Counted from the stretch's first letter, positions 50,743 to 61,113 are shown. The stretch is DNA of 64,000 nt from Halomarina salina (GCF_023074835.1 NZ_JALLGW010000004.1:62001-126000); one strand, 5' to 3'. The notes: generated by a model not told the origin, from the letters alone. Numbers and translations: made by a program.

Positions 50743-52248
50743 TTACTGTGAAGGAGACGCTCCTTGGTCATCGATCTGCTCGTACATCTCGTCGGGGAAG
50801 GGGAGGCTCCCATAGATCGAGTACGGGCACTGGTCGCGCCCAATGCAGTACCGCTGCATATCATCATTCCCACAATTCATCGGGAGGGGGATTTCGCCGC
50901 CGATGTCGTTGTCGAGTTCGTACCGGATCTGGTACTCAGTCACCTCGTCGTCGTACCAGGGCCACCGCGAGAACAAGTCTTTCACGTCGCTGATGAATTC
51001 CTCCGTACTCGCGTCCCGGTACTGGGGAAGCCACCACGCCAATCGCACCAGGTTGAACAGGTCCTTCCGGACGGGTTTCTTCTCCTGCAGGCGCTCGTCC
51101 ATCGCCGCCATACAGGGCAGCTCGAACAGATTTTCGAGCTTGTCGACGTGGAGGGGTTGTGCACCGTCGCTGTATTCGGAGAGTGTATACCGATTCAAGC
51201 GCGCGTTCTCGACGGTGACACTCGCGTGATCGCGGTTCCGCGAGAGAACTGTGCCGAGACTTCGCGGCGAGGAGATGGACTCACAGACTCTTCGCTCCCA
51301 TGTTCGCTCCGGCTCGTATATCTCAACCGCCTCATAGAGGTCGCGTGCAGTCTGCGTCTCACCGAGTTGGGCAACATCGTCGTCAGCAGCGGAGACAGCG
51401 TTGATGATCGTCAGGAGGTCACGCTTCTTCCGACTCCAGTTCTCCCACACACGGTGGGTCTGTCCGGCCTGGAAGAACCGGTCGATGCGGTCAGTGATCG
51501 CCGTTTCGTTCGCGGTGAGCCAGCTCCGCTGTTCCGCCGTCAGCGTCTCCTCTTGGACCGCGAGCAGGCGTCCAAAGGCGTCTTCGGCGTACTCGCGGTA
51601 CTTTTCCATAAAATCCGAGACAGGAACGTACAGGTGGTTGTCCGCGATGTGGGCCTGGATCTCACCCTGCTGGTTCTCATCCCCATCCGCACGAGCGAGG
51701 CACTTTCGTGAGGCGGCGACGAGCGGGATCTCGAGGTAGTACCCCTTACCGAACTTGGGGCGTTCGGTGATGTCCGTACAGACTCGCCCCGGATGGACAC
51801 CGTCCTCGCCGGGATCTTTTGCGTAGAGGGTTTCGGCGATCTCCTGGTGGAGCGACCAGTCATCGTACTCGCGAACGAGTGAGGCGATATTGTTGACGTA
51901 GAGTTCGCGGAGATTACCGAGGAGCGCGAGATGACGGGGTGGCGTATCTTCGAGTTTCGGATGGTCCATGATACAGACCGCGCCAAGAGTGCTCAAGACG
52001 GCCAGTGCCCCCGGATCGTCGACATAGGGGCGCTCGGCTGCTTCCTCCCGAGTGCTCGGTGCGAACGCGTCGGTAGTGAACCGCTCGATGTCTGTGAGCA
52101 TCTTCTCTGTTTGCTGCTCGCCATCGACCGTCCACCGCTGATACCCGCGTTCGAACAGCTGTGTGAGCTGTAACTCGCCCTTGTCTCGTGGGAGTGCTGC
52201 AACTCGATACGCCGTGTACTCGTCGTTTGTGGGCGTGTCTCGGCTCAT
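50743..52248 (-). CDS. Primase-associated (PriL-like) protein
   Basis: 501 residues. Mostly helical. The C-terminal part has Cys residues in the order LPCMAAMDE (near 379), PMNCGNDDM (near 460), QRYCIGRD and DQCPYSIYG. This is compatible with the four-Cys Fe-S site of archaeal/eukaryotic PriL. It overlaps the end of the primase gene by 4 nt and is the last gene of the operon. It probably helps the catalytic subunit make primers for the transferred or replicating element. Confidence 0.8.
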   Translation of the reverse strand: MSRDTPTNDEYTAYRVAALPRDKGELQLTQLFERGYQRWTVDGEQQTEKMLTDIERFTTDAFAPSTREEAAERPYVDDPGALAVLSTLGAVCIMDHPKLEDTPPRHLALLGNLRELYVNNIASLVREYDDWSLHQEIAETLYAKDPGEDGVHPGRVCTDITERPKFGKGYYLEIPLVAASRKCLARADGDENQQGEIQAHIADNHLYVPVSDFMEKYREYAEDAFGRLLAVQEETLTAEQRSWLTANETAITDRIDRFFQAGQTHRVWENWSRKKRDLLTIINAVSAADDDVAQLGETQTARDLYEAVEIYEPERTWERRVCESISSPRSLGTVLSRNRDHASVTVENARLNRYTLSEYSDGAQPLHVDKLENLFELPCMAAMDERLQEKKPVRKDLFNLVRLAWWLPQYRDASTEEFISDVKDLFSRWPWYDDEVTEYQIRYELDNDIGGEIPLPMNCGNDDMQRYCIGRDQCPYSIYGSLPFPDEMYEQIDDQGASPSQ

Positions 52249-53138
52249 GATTGGAGGAACTCGGGCGTCGCTTCAGTCCGGAAATCGAATCCCGGATCGT
52301 CGATGGGCTGGACGACACGCGAGACGTCGGCGTGTATCGAGTACGGCAGCCGCATCACCCGACGCCGGTCGGCGGTGACGACCGGATCGATAGGAATCTC
52401 GTACTCGTCGAGGAGCAGATCGTTGATCACTTCGCGACTTTGCTCGTCGTAGTGGTGTTGGCGATCCGCATCGAGCAAGTAGACGTGACAGCCCTGCCCC
52501 GAGTAGACGACCATCGTCTCGTCGGCCGCGAAGTCGTCCTCGAAGATGTCCCGGACGGCAAATCCGTACTCAAGGGCCTGCTCGATATCGTCGAACGTGT
52601 AGGGATATGCCTCAGGCGGGCTGTCAAGGATACCTGTGGCACGAAGCTGCTCAGTCCCGACATCGTCGGCTTTCCCATCGCTTGAATCACTGGAAGCGCG
52701 CTGTGCGGCGATGTCCTTCGCGTCGATATCGACCGCGAGGACCCATGGTCGCTCCCAGTGATCGAGCGCGTAGTAGACTGCGTCAGGGCGTGGTTCTGGT
52801 CGTTCTAGGAGATCCGGGTCTGCGAGCGCGTAGTTACTCCCTTGAGCGGGGTCGTAGCGTGCTGGGTACTGGAAGAATTCGACGAGGTCGTCCACTGAGC
52901 CGAACTGCTGGACGGTTCGTTCGCCGGAGTCGCTGGTCTGCCAGGTATCGCGGCGGATAAACGACCGATTGGGAGCGTTCTGCTTTCGGATTGGGTATGC
53001 TTCGCGGAAGGCGATAGCGTACTGCTTCGGGCCACTGGCTGTGAGGAATGACGGGAGGGCGTCAAGTTGGTTCGGAAACGTTTCTGTGTAGTAGGTGTGC
53101 AGTTCCTCGAGAGTTGCTTCTCGCCATTCCCCAGTCAT
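52245..53138 (-). CDS. Archaeo-eukaryotic-type primase catalytic subunit
   Basis: 297 residues. The metal-binding DxD lies in VLAVDIDAKD near 136. The nucleotide-binding SGQGCHVYLLD is near 212 (family consensus SGRGxH). DPVVTADRRRVMRLPYSIH near 250-268 gives the third motif with its basic residues. The RNA-primer-making role follows from the family. It is coupled by 4-nt overlaps to the coupling-protein gene upstream and the PriL-like gene downstream, so it belongs to the mobile element rather than to the host replisome. Confidence 0.88.
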   Translation of the reverse strand: MTGEWREATLEELHTYYTETFPNQLDALPSFLTASGPKQYAIAFREAYPIRKQNAPNRSFIRRDTWQTSDSGERTVQQFGSVDDLVEFFQYPARYDPAQGSNYALADPDLLERPEPRPDAVYYALDHWERPWVLAVDIDAKDIAAQRASSDSSDGKADDVGTEQLRATGILDSPPEAYPYTFDDIEQALEYGFAVRDIFEDDFAADETMVVYSGQGCHVYLLDADRQHHYDEQSREVINDLLLDEYEIPIDPVVTADRRRVMRLPYSIHADVSRVVQPIDDPGFDFRTEATPEFLQS

Positions 53139-56100
53139 AGGTCTTGGTCGACCTCCGTTTTGAGACTCCGAAACGTATGGAGGGCGTTCATCCCCGACAG
53201 GTCGTAGTCGTTGATCGCCGCACGAAGCGAACTAATCGTCCGCGTTTGCGTGGACGTCAACGAGATATCGACTGTGTCAGAGTCTGTGAGCGACTCGATG
53301 ATCTCCAGAATGAGGTCTTTGTCTTCACACGCCCAGACAGCAGCCGCGTCGACGGTCGCCAGCTTCTCGTAATCTGAGAGCAGCGCGTTGGTATTGTTGC
53401 TCGGGGTTTCGACTTCACCTACCCAGACGAGTTCGTCAGCGGCATCGAACCCCGCAACGTCAAATACGACATCCTCCGAATGCTGATGGTAGACGGCCGT
53501 ACGAGCAACATCTTCCTGTTGGGTGAGCCACGCTTCGAGGAACACAACGGCAGCCTTGTGTGGCGTTTTCTCACCGAGATCGCCGATACCTGGGCTGGTA
53601 TCGAGTGACCGATCGAGGAACCGTCGCCCGTCGGGGAGGACCGTATAGTACGTTTGCCAGAACGAACGGTGTTCTTCGATGAACTCCTTCTCTTTGAGCG
53701 TCTCGAGGTCGAGATTGGAGAATGGCTCTTTGAACACGGTCATACTCTCCAGCAGCGAATACTCCTCGACCTGGTGGTTCATCGCATCCAGCACGAGACC
53801 GAGGAAGGCGGCTTCATCACGCGTGATGCCTTCCTCGCGGAGCGTCTCATCCGGGATGCCCGTCGTTGCGTCCTTGAAACGGGTTGAGTGTGACGCATCG
53901 GGGTTCTGACTCTCCTCCGAATCTTGTGCGTGCTCTGACCCACTGTTCGGAGCGGCGGCGGACTCCTCAGAAGCGTCATCAAGCAATGCGAAGTCCTGGA
54001 TAGTCACCTCGATGTCGTACGATTCGGCGTGCTCGGTGATGGTCCCGAGTCGAGTGAAGAGTTCACCAGACGACGAAGCGGTGGAGCGAGCGCGTTTGGC
54101 GGCAACGAACACGTCGTCTTTGCGCGCGAATTGGCAGCAGGCACTGGCCTTCCGCTCCTCGGACGCAGTATATTCGGATCTACAGATGTCACAGACGTAG
54201 CACTCGGTGTCCGCGTCATAGCTCACGTGCTCGGGCGGCGAATCCCCGCCTGCCGTTGCCGCCGAATCTTCTGCGTCCTCGCCGCCGTTCGTGGTTTGTA
54301 GTTCTGATGCCTCGCTGTGCTCCTCACGGTGTTCTGACGCTACCTGTCCCGCAGCCGAGCGCTGAGTGTCTCCCTCGGGGTCCTGCGGCTCGCTTGCAGT
54401 AGCGCCGAACATGGGCGCACTCCCGATATTTCGCTCGTCACTCGATGAGGTGCTGGGATCGTCCGTTGTACTCTCTTTCCCGCCTTTCGCAGAGACGCCT
54501 GTGTCGTCGCTCTCGCCATTCGCGCCGAAGAACGGTGTGTCAGATGGGTTACCGCCGTCGGCGGCCCCAGCGGGTGCTGTGCTCCCGCTCGACGGTGCTA
54601 CTTCTGTGTCGGTATCATCGCCCACCTCGTCGAGCGTCTCCCGAACCTCCTCGCGAGTGAATTGACTCGTCCGGCCCGGTAAACTGCACTCGTCCTGCGT
54701 TCGCCGCATCACCCGGGGAATCTGTTGCTCCTCGAAGAGATGCCGGTCGTCGCCCGAAAGCGGTGCATCGCTCTCTGGGTGCCCCTCCGGAATCGGGAGC
54801 GACGCGAGCGAGAACGGTGCCGGGCCCGTCTCCCCGAACCGAGGGCTCGGCAATTGCGCGATCCATTCGCCGTCCGGCAACCGAGTGATGCGATTACGGA
54901 ACTCGGACGTGCTGAGGTTCTCGTGCGCCATCGACTCGGCGAGCTTCGCATCCGTCGCGATATTCCCGATGAGCTTCGTCTTGACGTTGTTCAGAATCTC
55001 CGTGTACGCTCGGTCGGACGTACTGTACTGCGCCACTTGCTCGGGGTACTGGAGGATCAGACCGAGACTCACGCCGAACGCACGCCCCTGAGGAATGAAC
55101 TGCTCGTAGACCAGCGAGGACGTCGCGACTGGGGCCGCCTCCTCGATGATCATATTCACAATCGTATCGTCGGCATCCTCGTCGTCGTTGACATCCCCGG
55201 TCAGCGACCGGCCCCTTCCGCGGCGACCCTGGACAGCGTCCCAGAGATTGCTCAACAGAATCATCGTCAGGGCGTGCTGGGATTCAGCCCGGAACTCACC
55301 GAGGTCGAACAGGATAACGGCGTCGTCGTTAACGAACTCACGGAAATCGAAGGCGTTCCCGACGTACTCCTCGGCCTCGTTGTCCCACTCGGGGACGTGA
55401 GTGAACATCTGGTAGAGGTGCTCGTGTTCGACGAGTTTGTCGAGGCGGTTCGCCGCGGCCCCCATCGTCTGCTGGAACTGGTGGTCGTCGACCTGGCACT
55501 TCTGGACGAGTGACTGCTCGATATGCGAGTTCGCCTCACAGAGCTCGGGAAGCGTTCGGTCCCGACTCATCCGGAACACGACCTGAATTAGATCTTCGAG
55601 ACTGAACGCGTCCTGGCCGTACTCCCGGTCGAACAGCGCCTTGATAAGGAAGGTGAGGATCTCGTTGGCGACGTACGCCTGTTCGTGGCGCTCCTCGCCG
55701 AGAATGAGCCGCATGATCTCGTGGAAGTGCTCAACTTTGTCCTGAACGGCGTCCTCACGCGACCGTCCCATCGCGAGTGCGGGGCGGATATCGAAAAACG
55801 AGACCGCCGGCAGGGTATCTGGCGCGTTGAAATAGTAGACGTCGTCCAGGTTCCCGTTCGTGGCGTAGTGGGCATGGAGATAGTGCTCGGCCATCCCATC
55901 GCCCTTCCCTTCCAGCAAGACGGTGGGGCCGTCGACGTGCTCGTGAAGCGAGAGCATCTCGGCCTGCGTGGCTGTCGACTTCCCACTTCCCGTCGACGCC
56001 GCCCGAATGTAGCTCGTCGTCAAGAGGTCCGGCGGAATACAAATCGGTTCGTCCAGCGGTTCGTTCCGGTTTCGGAGGGGCTTCCCGACCGCCATGCCCG

Positions 56101-57355
56101 GCCCGGAAAACTCCTCAAGGAGATCCGGGTCGGGCAGCGGTAGTGGTTGACGGAGTCGCTCTTTCCCACGAGCGCCACGCGAGCCCTCGGTGGTCAGTGT
56201 CTGCGCGCTCGGCACCGCCACGAAATTCGCGAGTTCGTCCGCGTTCAGAATGAGCTGGGGGCGGCGCTTCCCCATTGACGACTGGTTGAACGACCGATTC
56301 AGTAGTCGGCTCAACTCCTTCCGAGCTGGGTTCCGAATGTTCGTCAGGCTCTTCGAGACGCGACTGCCGTCGAGGTGATAGAAGTAGCCGTCGAGGTGGT
56401 TGAACGCGTTCGCCAGCGTCTCGATATTGTTCGACGCCTGCGCTCTCTCTATGTCATCGGAGTCCTCGGGCAGGATGGAGACAGCGCGGAGGTTGACGAG
56501 AAACGTTTGTGAGGGGCCTTTCTGGTCGATGAGCACCTGTCGTGAGGCGACCTCCCCACTGGCCGCACTCGACGTCTGCCGGGTACTCTCACCGACGTGG
56601 GGCGGGTCACGACCACGTCGACGATCGCGAATGCGCTCCTGGTCGGCACCGTAGACCATATCGGCGAGACTGGTTCGTGCAGATTGGAGGGCGCCATCGT
56701 GTTTGGTCTCGATCTGCTTTTTCCGACCTTCAGCGAGCTTCTGCCAGCTACTGTACCGGGTGAACAACACTTGTAATGCGGTGGGGGCCGTCGCATCGGT
56801 GAGCCGCTCGACGGCCGTCGCGAGTGGGGCTCGCGCTGGGTTCCCCGAACGAGTGGCCTCCTCTTGGACTTGGGAGTACTGCTTGATCGGCGTCATCCAG
56901 TCCCGGCTCCGCTCACTGATGCCGCTCCAGCGGGCAGCGAGTGGCGTCCGATCGGAGAGTGAGACATCGCCCCCATCGCCGAGTGCCGTCTCGCCTCCCT
57001 CCGCATTCACGTCTGCGTCGTTTTCGTCATCGCGATGACCGTGACTGGCGAGTTCGGCTCGGAGGCCGACGGGTTCCTCATAGATATCGTAGCTCGCTGG
57101 ATAGGCAGTCTGCAACTCAGATTCGAGAGTCGGGAGGAGTTCCTCGTCATCAACGCCCAGGTAGAACCGAACTGGAGCGCCGTCGCCCTGTGTGAGTGCG
57201 AGGAACTCGAATGTAGGCGGGCTCTTTCGCGGGTCGTATTTGATTTTCCACCCCGTTCGAAGCTTCCGCAAGCCAGCCAGCCGGGAGACGATATCCGATG
57301 GGTCGACGCGTTCCCGCGAGGGCTCGATGCGAATATAGTGACGCGAATCAGTCAT
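53135..57355 (-). CDS. VirD4/TraG-like conjugative coupling ATPase
   Basis: 1406 residues. The N-terminal 430 residues are without obvious membrane helices and hold a charged linker. The motor has Walker A STGSGKSTATQ near 450, FNAPDTLPAVSFFDIRP, VILFDLGEFRAESQHAL, and Walker B TIVNMIIEEAAPV near 733. A long acidic Ser/Thr-rich linker follows (about 900-1040), then a zinc ribbon CYVCDICRSEY near 1055. The C-terminal 250 residues have a winged-helix/nuclease-like fold (DVVFDVAGFDAADELVWVGEVET), possibly an inactive PD-(D/E)XK domain. It would pump DNA into the secretion channel. The length is well above the usual 600-900. Confidence 0.88.
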   Translation of the reverse strand: MTDSRHYIRIEPSRERVDPSDIVSRLAGLRKLRTGWKIKYDPRKSPPTFEFLALTQGDGAPVRFYLGVDDEELLPTLESELQTAYPASYDIYEEPVGLRAELASHGHRDDENDADVNAEGGETALGDGGDVSLSDRTPLAARWSGISERSRDWMTPIKQYSQVQEEATRSGNPARAPLATAVERLTDATAPTALQVLFTRYSSWQKLAEGRKKQIETKHDGALQSARTSLADMVYGADQERIRDRRRGRDPPHVGESTRQTSSAASGEVASRQVLIDQKGPSQTFLVNLRAVSILPEDSDDIERAQASNNIETLANAFNHLDGYFYHLDGSRVSKSLTNIRNPARKELSRLLNRSFNQSSMGKRRPQLILNADELANFVAVPSAQTLTTEGSRGARGKERLRQPLPLPDPDLLEEFSGPGMAVGKPLRNRNEPLDEPICIPPDLLTTSYIRAASTGSGKSTATQAEMLSLHEHVDGPTVLLEGKGDGMAEHYLHAHYATNGNLDDVYYFNAPDTLPAVSFFDIRPALAMGRSREDAVQDKVEHFHEIMRLILGEERHEQAYVANEILTFLIKALFDREYGQDAFSLEDLIQVVFRMSRDRTLPELCEANSHIEQSLVQKCQVDDHQFQQTMGAAANRLDKLVEHEHLYQMFTHVPEWDNEAEEYVGNAFDFREFVNDDAVILFDLGEFRAESQHALTMILLSNLWDAVQGRRGRGRSLTGDVNDDEDADDTIVNMIIEEAAPVATSSLVYEQFIPQGRAFGVSLGLILQYPEQVAQYSTSDRAYTEILNNVKTKLIGNIATDAKLAESMAHENLSTSEFRNRITRLPDGEWIAQLPSPRFGETGPAPFSLASLPIPEGHPESDAPLSGDDRHLFEEQQIPRVMRRTQDECSLPGRTSQFTREEVRETLDEVGDDTDTEVAPSSGSTAPAGAADGGNPSDTPFFGANGESDDTGVSAKGGKESTTDDPSTSSSDERNIGSAPMFGATASEPQDPEGDTQRSAAGQVASEHREEHSEASELQTTNGGEDAEDSAATAGGDSPPEHVSYDADTECYVCDICRSEYTASEERKASACCQFARKDDVFVAAKRARSTASSSGELFTRLGTITEHAESYDIEVTIQDFALLDDASEESAAAPNSGSEHAQDSEESQNPDASHSTRFKDATTGIPDETLREEGITRDEAAFLGLVLDAMNHQVEEYSLLESMTVFKEPFSNLDLETLKEKEFIEEHRSFWQTYYTVLPDGRRFLDRSLDTSPGIGDLGEKTPHKAAVVFLEAWLTQQEDVARTAVYHQHSEDVVFDVAGFDAADELVWVGEVETPSNNTNALLSDYEKLATVDAAAVWACEDKDLILEIIESLTDSDTVDISLTSTQTRTISSLRAAINDYDLSGMNALHTFRSLKTEVDQDL

Positions 57356-59583
57356 CGGCCTTGCGGCGCTGTCGGGACACCGGCCTCATCGAGCAGCGAG
57401 TCCGGGATGTCGTAGTCGTCGACACGCCCCTCCCCAGCGAGATACTTGACGTCGCCCGCGTCGATGTACCGCTGGTCGACGAGATACTCCCAGGGGTCGA
57501 GATCGTCGTCGAGGACGTGGATCTCGTAGTCGTTCACGTGGAGCGCGAGTGATTTCGTCCAGTCGTTGACGGCGAGTAAACACTCCGAGTAGCCGCCGTC
57601 TTCGCCGGTCTGGGCGGTCGCGATGAAGTTCTGCTCGGAGGGTGTGAGCCCGTGGAAGTCGATCATGGCGTCGCTGACCGACTCGTGGTGGAAGATCTGC
57701 TTGATGTCACAGAGGTTGTAGACGTTCCGTGCCTTTTCCACGGCCTCCTCGGACTTCTTGTCCGACTTCGCGATGAACTCGTCGACCGTCTGCGAGATGA
57801 GTGTGATCGCCGTGTTGAAGTGGCGGCTGTGCCGGATGAACAGGTCGATCATGTCCGTCGTCGCCGCCCGCCGTAGGAGGTAGTGGGCCTCGTCGATGGT
57901 GACCTGTGTCCGTCGGTCACTGCTCTGGGCACGCTGGTAGATCCAGTCGAACATGACGTGCATAAACAGCGGTGCTTGCCCGGTATCGGCGAACATTGAC
58001 ATGTCGATGACGACGAGGCGATTGTCGAGTTCGACGTTGGTTCGCCCGTTCAGATTGTCGTTCTCGCCACCGTGCTGGAACGCTTCGAGACCGAGGAGGA
58101 GCTGGTAGGCGTACTTCTCGTCGGCCTCTTTGAACCGCAGCTCTAGCTGTTCGATTTCCGGCCGAACGCGCTCCTCGTTTGCATCCTCGTGCAGTTCTAT
58201 GAACTCCGACGGTTGGTCGCCGTCCGTGAGCGCGTGGAGGATGTCGAGGACGTCCTGCATCGTCGGACTCGTGTTTTCGTGCGTCACCGGGTCGGGGGTA
58301 ATTCCGTACTTGAGATAGGCGAGACGGACGGCTCGCCGAAGAATTCCCTCCTGTTCCTTGCTCAGCGACTGGTCGGCGACGGCCGAGAAGTGCGTGCGGA
58401 ACAGCTCCATCACCGACCGGAACTTCTTCTTGAACGGGTCATCAGCGACGTCGTCGATGCCACGGCGAATCTCGAGCGGATTTACCGTGTTCTGGCCGCC
58501 GAAGCGGATGACTTGTCCACCGAGGTCGTTCGCGAAGTCGATAAAGTCCCCGAGTGGATCGAGGACGAGCATCTCGATCTCGGGATCCATCATCAGGCGA
58601 TGGTACATCTCATGCTTCTCGGCGAACGTCTTCCCTGACCCCATCTTTCCGGCAATCGCCTTCGAGTACGATGAGAGCCGGTAGCGGTCAAGCAAAACGG
58701 GCGTGTTTGTCCCGTCGAATCCGTAGAAGACGCCTTCCGGGTCAGCCACAGCGGGCTCGATGAACGGGAACATCGTCCCGACAGCAGTCTCCTGCATGAG
58801 TTGGGTGGCCTTGATCGGGTCGTCGCCTAGCGGCGCGAGTGCGTCCTGTGATTCGATCTGGCGTTTGTCGAGCGTGACGGCTTTGGCATTCGCGGCGCCA
58901 AGCGTTTCGACGACGCGTTCGGTGGCGTCACCGAGTTCCTGCTCGGTGTCGGCGATGATTTCGATGTAGATCGCGAAGTCGAAGAGCTTCGTCTCCCCGA
59001 GGATGATATCCCAGATGAGGTCTTTGACCATGTCGCGGTCGGCCTCAGCCTCATGGGTGTTGGTCTGGTTCTTCTCGTGTTTCTTGTGGAGACGGGCTCG
59101 CAGCTGTGTGAGGCGTTTCTGGAGTTTGCGGAGCACTGACCCAGTATCGCGGGGCTGGATGTGTTGGGTAACGCGGACGTGGTCGTTCGTCGTATAAAGG
59201 TTCTCGAGCCACCCGAGGGGAACGCGCTCGGGATAGCCGTGGATAGTCAGGATGCGGACGAACTGGTCATTGCGAACCATATATCCCGACTCGAAGAGGT
59301 TCGACACCTCCTGAAGCTGGCGCGGAGCAATGACATCTCGGTCAGCAAGCGACTGTTCGGTCTCGTCCTGCACGATGCCGAGCCGGAGTTCACCCTCGTC
59401 GACGTCCTCGACCTCGAGCAGATACTCGGCTTGTTCACGGATGTTCTCCTTCGTGAGGTCGTCCCCATTCGCTTCGAGGATCTCCGCAGCGCGGTCGAAC
59501 GTCTCGTCGTCGATGTCGTCGATGCTCGGCTCACTACTCCCCACGGGAAGCCACGAGCGAAGGCGGTCGAATCGCCCCGCCAT
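57352..59583 (-). CDS. VirB4/TraC-like conjugation ATPase
   Basis: 743 residues. The N-terminal domain (1-290) holds the VirB4 fold (VRVTQHIQPRDTGSVLRKL, FAIYIEIIADTEQEL). Walker A AGKMGSGKTFAEK is near 313, LVLDPLGDFIDFANDLGG near 345, and Walker B VTIDEAHYLLRR near 562, with a downstream LISQTVDEF. VirB4 powers assembly of and transfer through the type IV secretion channel. It overlaps its neighbours by 4 nt and 1 nt. Confidence 0.92.
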   Translation of the reverse strand: MAGRFDRLRSWLPVGSSEPSIDDIDDETFDRAAEILEANGDDLTKENIREQAEYLLEVEDVDEGELRLGIVQDETEQSLADRDVIAPRQLQEVSNLFESGYMVRNDQFVRILTIHGYPERVPLGWLENLYTTNDHVRVTQHIQPRDTGSVLRKLQKRLTQLRARLHKKHEKNQTNTHEAEADRDMVKDLIWDIILGETKLFDFAIYIEIIADTEQELGDATERVVETLGAANAKAVTLDKRQIESQDALAPLGDDPIKATQLMQETAVGTMFPFIEPAVADPEGVFYGFDGTNTPVLLDRYRLSSYSKAIAGKMGSGKTFAEKHEMYHRLMMDPEIEMLVLDPLGDFIDFANDLGGQVIRFGGQNTVNPLEIRRGIDDVADDPFKKKFRSVMELFRTHFSAVADQSLSKEQEGILRRAVRLAYLKYGITPDPVTHENTSPTMQDVLDILHALTDGDQPSEFIELHEDANEERVRPEIEQLELRFKEADEKYAYQLLLGLEAFQHGGENDNLNGRTNVELDNRLVVIDMSMFADTGQAPLFMHVMFDWIYQRAQSSDRRTQVTIDEAHYLLRRAATTDMIDLFIRHSRHFNTAITLISQTVDEFIAKSDKKSEEAVEKARNVYNLCDIKQIFHHESVSDAMIDFHGLTPSEQNFIATAQTGEDGGYSECLLAVNDWTKSLALHVNDYEIHVLDDDLDPWEYLVDQRYIDAGDVKYLAGEGRVDDYDIPDSLLDEAGVPTAPQGR

Positions 59584-60644
59584 CAGTGCTCACCCTCCGT
59601 TTTTGTCGCGTGGGAGAACTTCTCGAACTTCGGGTCGACGTGGTTGTAGTAGTGATAGAGGATCTCCATCGTCTCCTGACGGTCGGTGACTCGTTCGATG
59701 GACACGTCTGTCCGGCCCAGCTTGTTCGTGATTCGGCGCTGTCGCTGCCGGACTTCGCGGATACAGAGTTCGGTTCGAGCCTCCTCGTGGGAGTTGCCCA
59801 GTGGTGTTCGATCGACAATGCCCGAACAGATCCTGCCGATGACCGGAAGCGTCCCGAGCTGGCTCAACACACTCCCTGAATCGAGGTTCTTGTGGACCTG
59901 ACCGGCGTCGACACGCGTGACGATGTAGAAATCGCGCTGTTTGAGGTCCTCGTCTTCGATGTTCGTGTTCGCCCACTGGATGTAGAACTTGCGTCCGTAC
60001 TGGAGGATGGGCGTCTGGCCACGCGAGGCCATGCTCGCGCCGGCAGTGTAGAAGCGTTCGAGATGACCGGTCAGGTCGAAGGTTTTCGGATAGCAGGGGA
60101 CAGCGACACTGGACTCAAGCGACATCAGGAACGACATGTATGCGCTCATCGTGTCGCGTTTCGCCTGGTCACTGAGCGAGAGCCAGTTCTGGGGATGGAT
60201 CTTTAGCAGTCCGATGTAGCAGTTCTCGTCGACGGCGATGCCGTCGTCACGAACGTACTCGAAGCCAAGTTTCTCCTGGGTGGTCGTGGACTCGCCGAGG
60301 CAATTCTCAAGGTCGAAGTGGTCGCGAGCCCGAGCTCGTTCGCGAGCGGTCGGGAGGTCAGTGTCGATGTCATCGAGAAACTTATCGAGTGCCCGGAGGA
60401 CTTCGAGATCGGACTTGGGCGCTGTCGACGGCGCTCCGTTACGAGTCGCCGCAGTCGGCTGGGTACCGTTCTCTACCTTAGAGTTCGAAGTCGAGGTTGA
60501 ATCGTCTGCTGCCACACCCGTCGCCGATTGTCCGGTTGAACTATCGAATGAAGAGTTCCCGTTCGTTGGCCCGTCTACTTCGTGTTCCCCATCGTTGTCG
60601 GAGACCGGTTCGTCAGTAGTCTCGTCGGGGGATGCAGAGTCCAT
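59583..60644 (-). CDS. VirB4-associated conjugation protein (N-terminal-like)
   Basis: 353 residues. An acidic disordered N-terminus of about 90 residues precedes a domain with EKLGFEYVRDDGIAVDENCYIGLLKI, AYMSFLMSLESSVAVPCYPKTFDL and DFYIVTRVDAGQVHKN. This resembles the amino-terminal domain found in TraC/VirB4 ATPases, here encoded as a separate gene directly before the ATPase. It probably forms part of the cytoplasmic assembly. The stop overlaps the VirB4 start by 1 nt. Confidence 0.78.
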   Translation of the reverse strand: MDSASPDETTDEPVSDNDGEHEVDGPTNGNSSFDSSTGQSATGVAADDSTSTSNSKVENGTQPTAATRNGAPSTAPKSDLEVLRALDKFLDDIDTDLPTARERARARDHFDLENCLGESTTTQEKLGFEYVRDDGIAVDENCYIGLLKIHPQNWLSLSDQAKRDTMSAYMSFLMSLESSVAVPCYPKTFDLTGHLERFYTAGASMASRGQTPILQYGRKFYIQWANTNIEDEDLKQRDFYIVTRVDAGQVHKNLDSGSVLSQLGTLPVIGRICSGIVDRTPLGNSHEEARTELCIREVRQRQRRITNKLGRTDVSIERVTDRQETMEILYHYYNHVDPKFEKFSHATKTEGEH

Positions 60645-60650
60645 ATGCGT

Positions 60651-61037
60651 TCACCTCGATTCGGGCTCCTGTTCAGCTTCGATCGTCTCGATGTCGAGTC
60701 CCTCCTGCCGGACGCCGACGACGTCCTGGACGACAGCTGTCTCTGCCTCGGGTCGAGTGCGGCGATTGTAGTACGAGTTCGACGAGAGATAGTAGTCAGC
60801 GGCAGCACGGGCGTAGCTGATCGGTCGCTGACCAGCGGGCGCTACGAGGAGGATGAGGATGCCGAGTGTGAGACCGATGCCGCCAGCAATCAGGAAGAGT
60901 GTGCCGGTGAACCCGAGGCTCTGGGCGATGCCGAGGGCGAGAAATGGGATGATGAGGACCTCGCCAGCTTCGCGGGCAGTGAGACCGAAGATCAACTTCA
61001 TGTTGATGATCTGACCTGCGATGGGGAAGGTCTCCAT
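60651..61037 (-). CDS. Small VirB3/PrgI-like membrane protein
   Basis: 128 residues. The start METFPIAGQIINMKLIFGLTAREAG matches the amphipathic opening of PrgI/VirB3-type proteins. Two hydrophobic helices follow at about 26-44 and 46-66, then a conserved-looking RPISYARAAADYYLSSNSYYNRR segment and an acidic tail. It sits 6 bp upstream of the VirB4-associated gene, as VirB3 usually sits next to VirB4. It would be an inner part of the channel. Confidence 0.8.
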   Translation of the reverse strand: METFPIAGQIINMKLIFGLTAREAGEVLIIPFLALGIAQSLGFTGTLFLIAGGIGLTLGILILLVAPAGQRPISYARAAADYYLSSNSYYNRRTRPEAETAVVQDVVGVRQEGLDIETIEAEQEPESR

Positions 61038-61113
61038 GTGATTATTTCCTTACTGAGATAGATAGTTAATTGTTTCCCCAGTGGGGGTGTTCTCTCGTAC
61101 TATTCAGCATTTG

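Noticed and set aside
50764-51711. Plus-strand frame of 315 codons opposite the primase-associated gene
   Set aside because: It is an antisense shadow of a well-supported gene with operon context.
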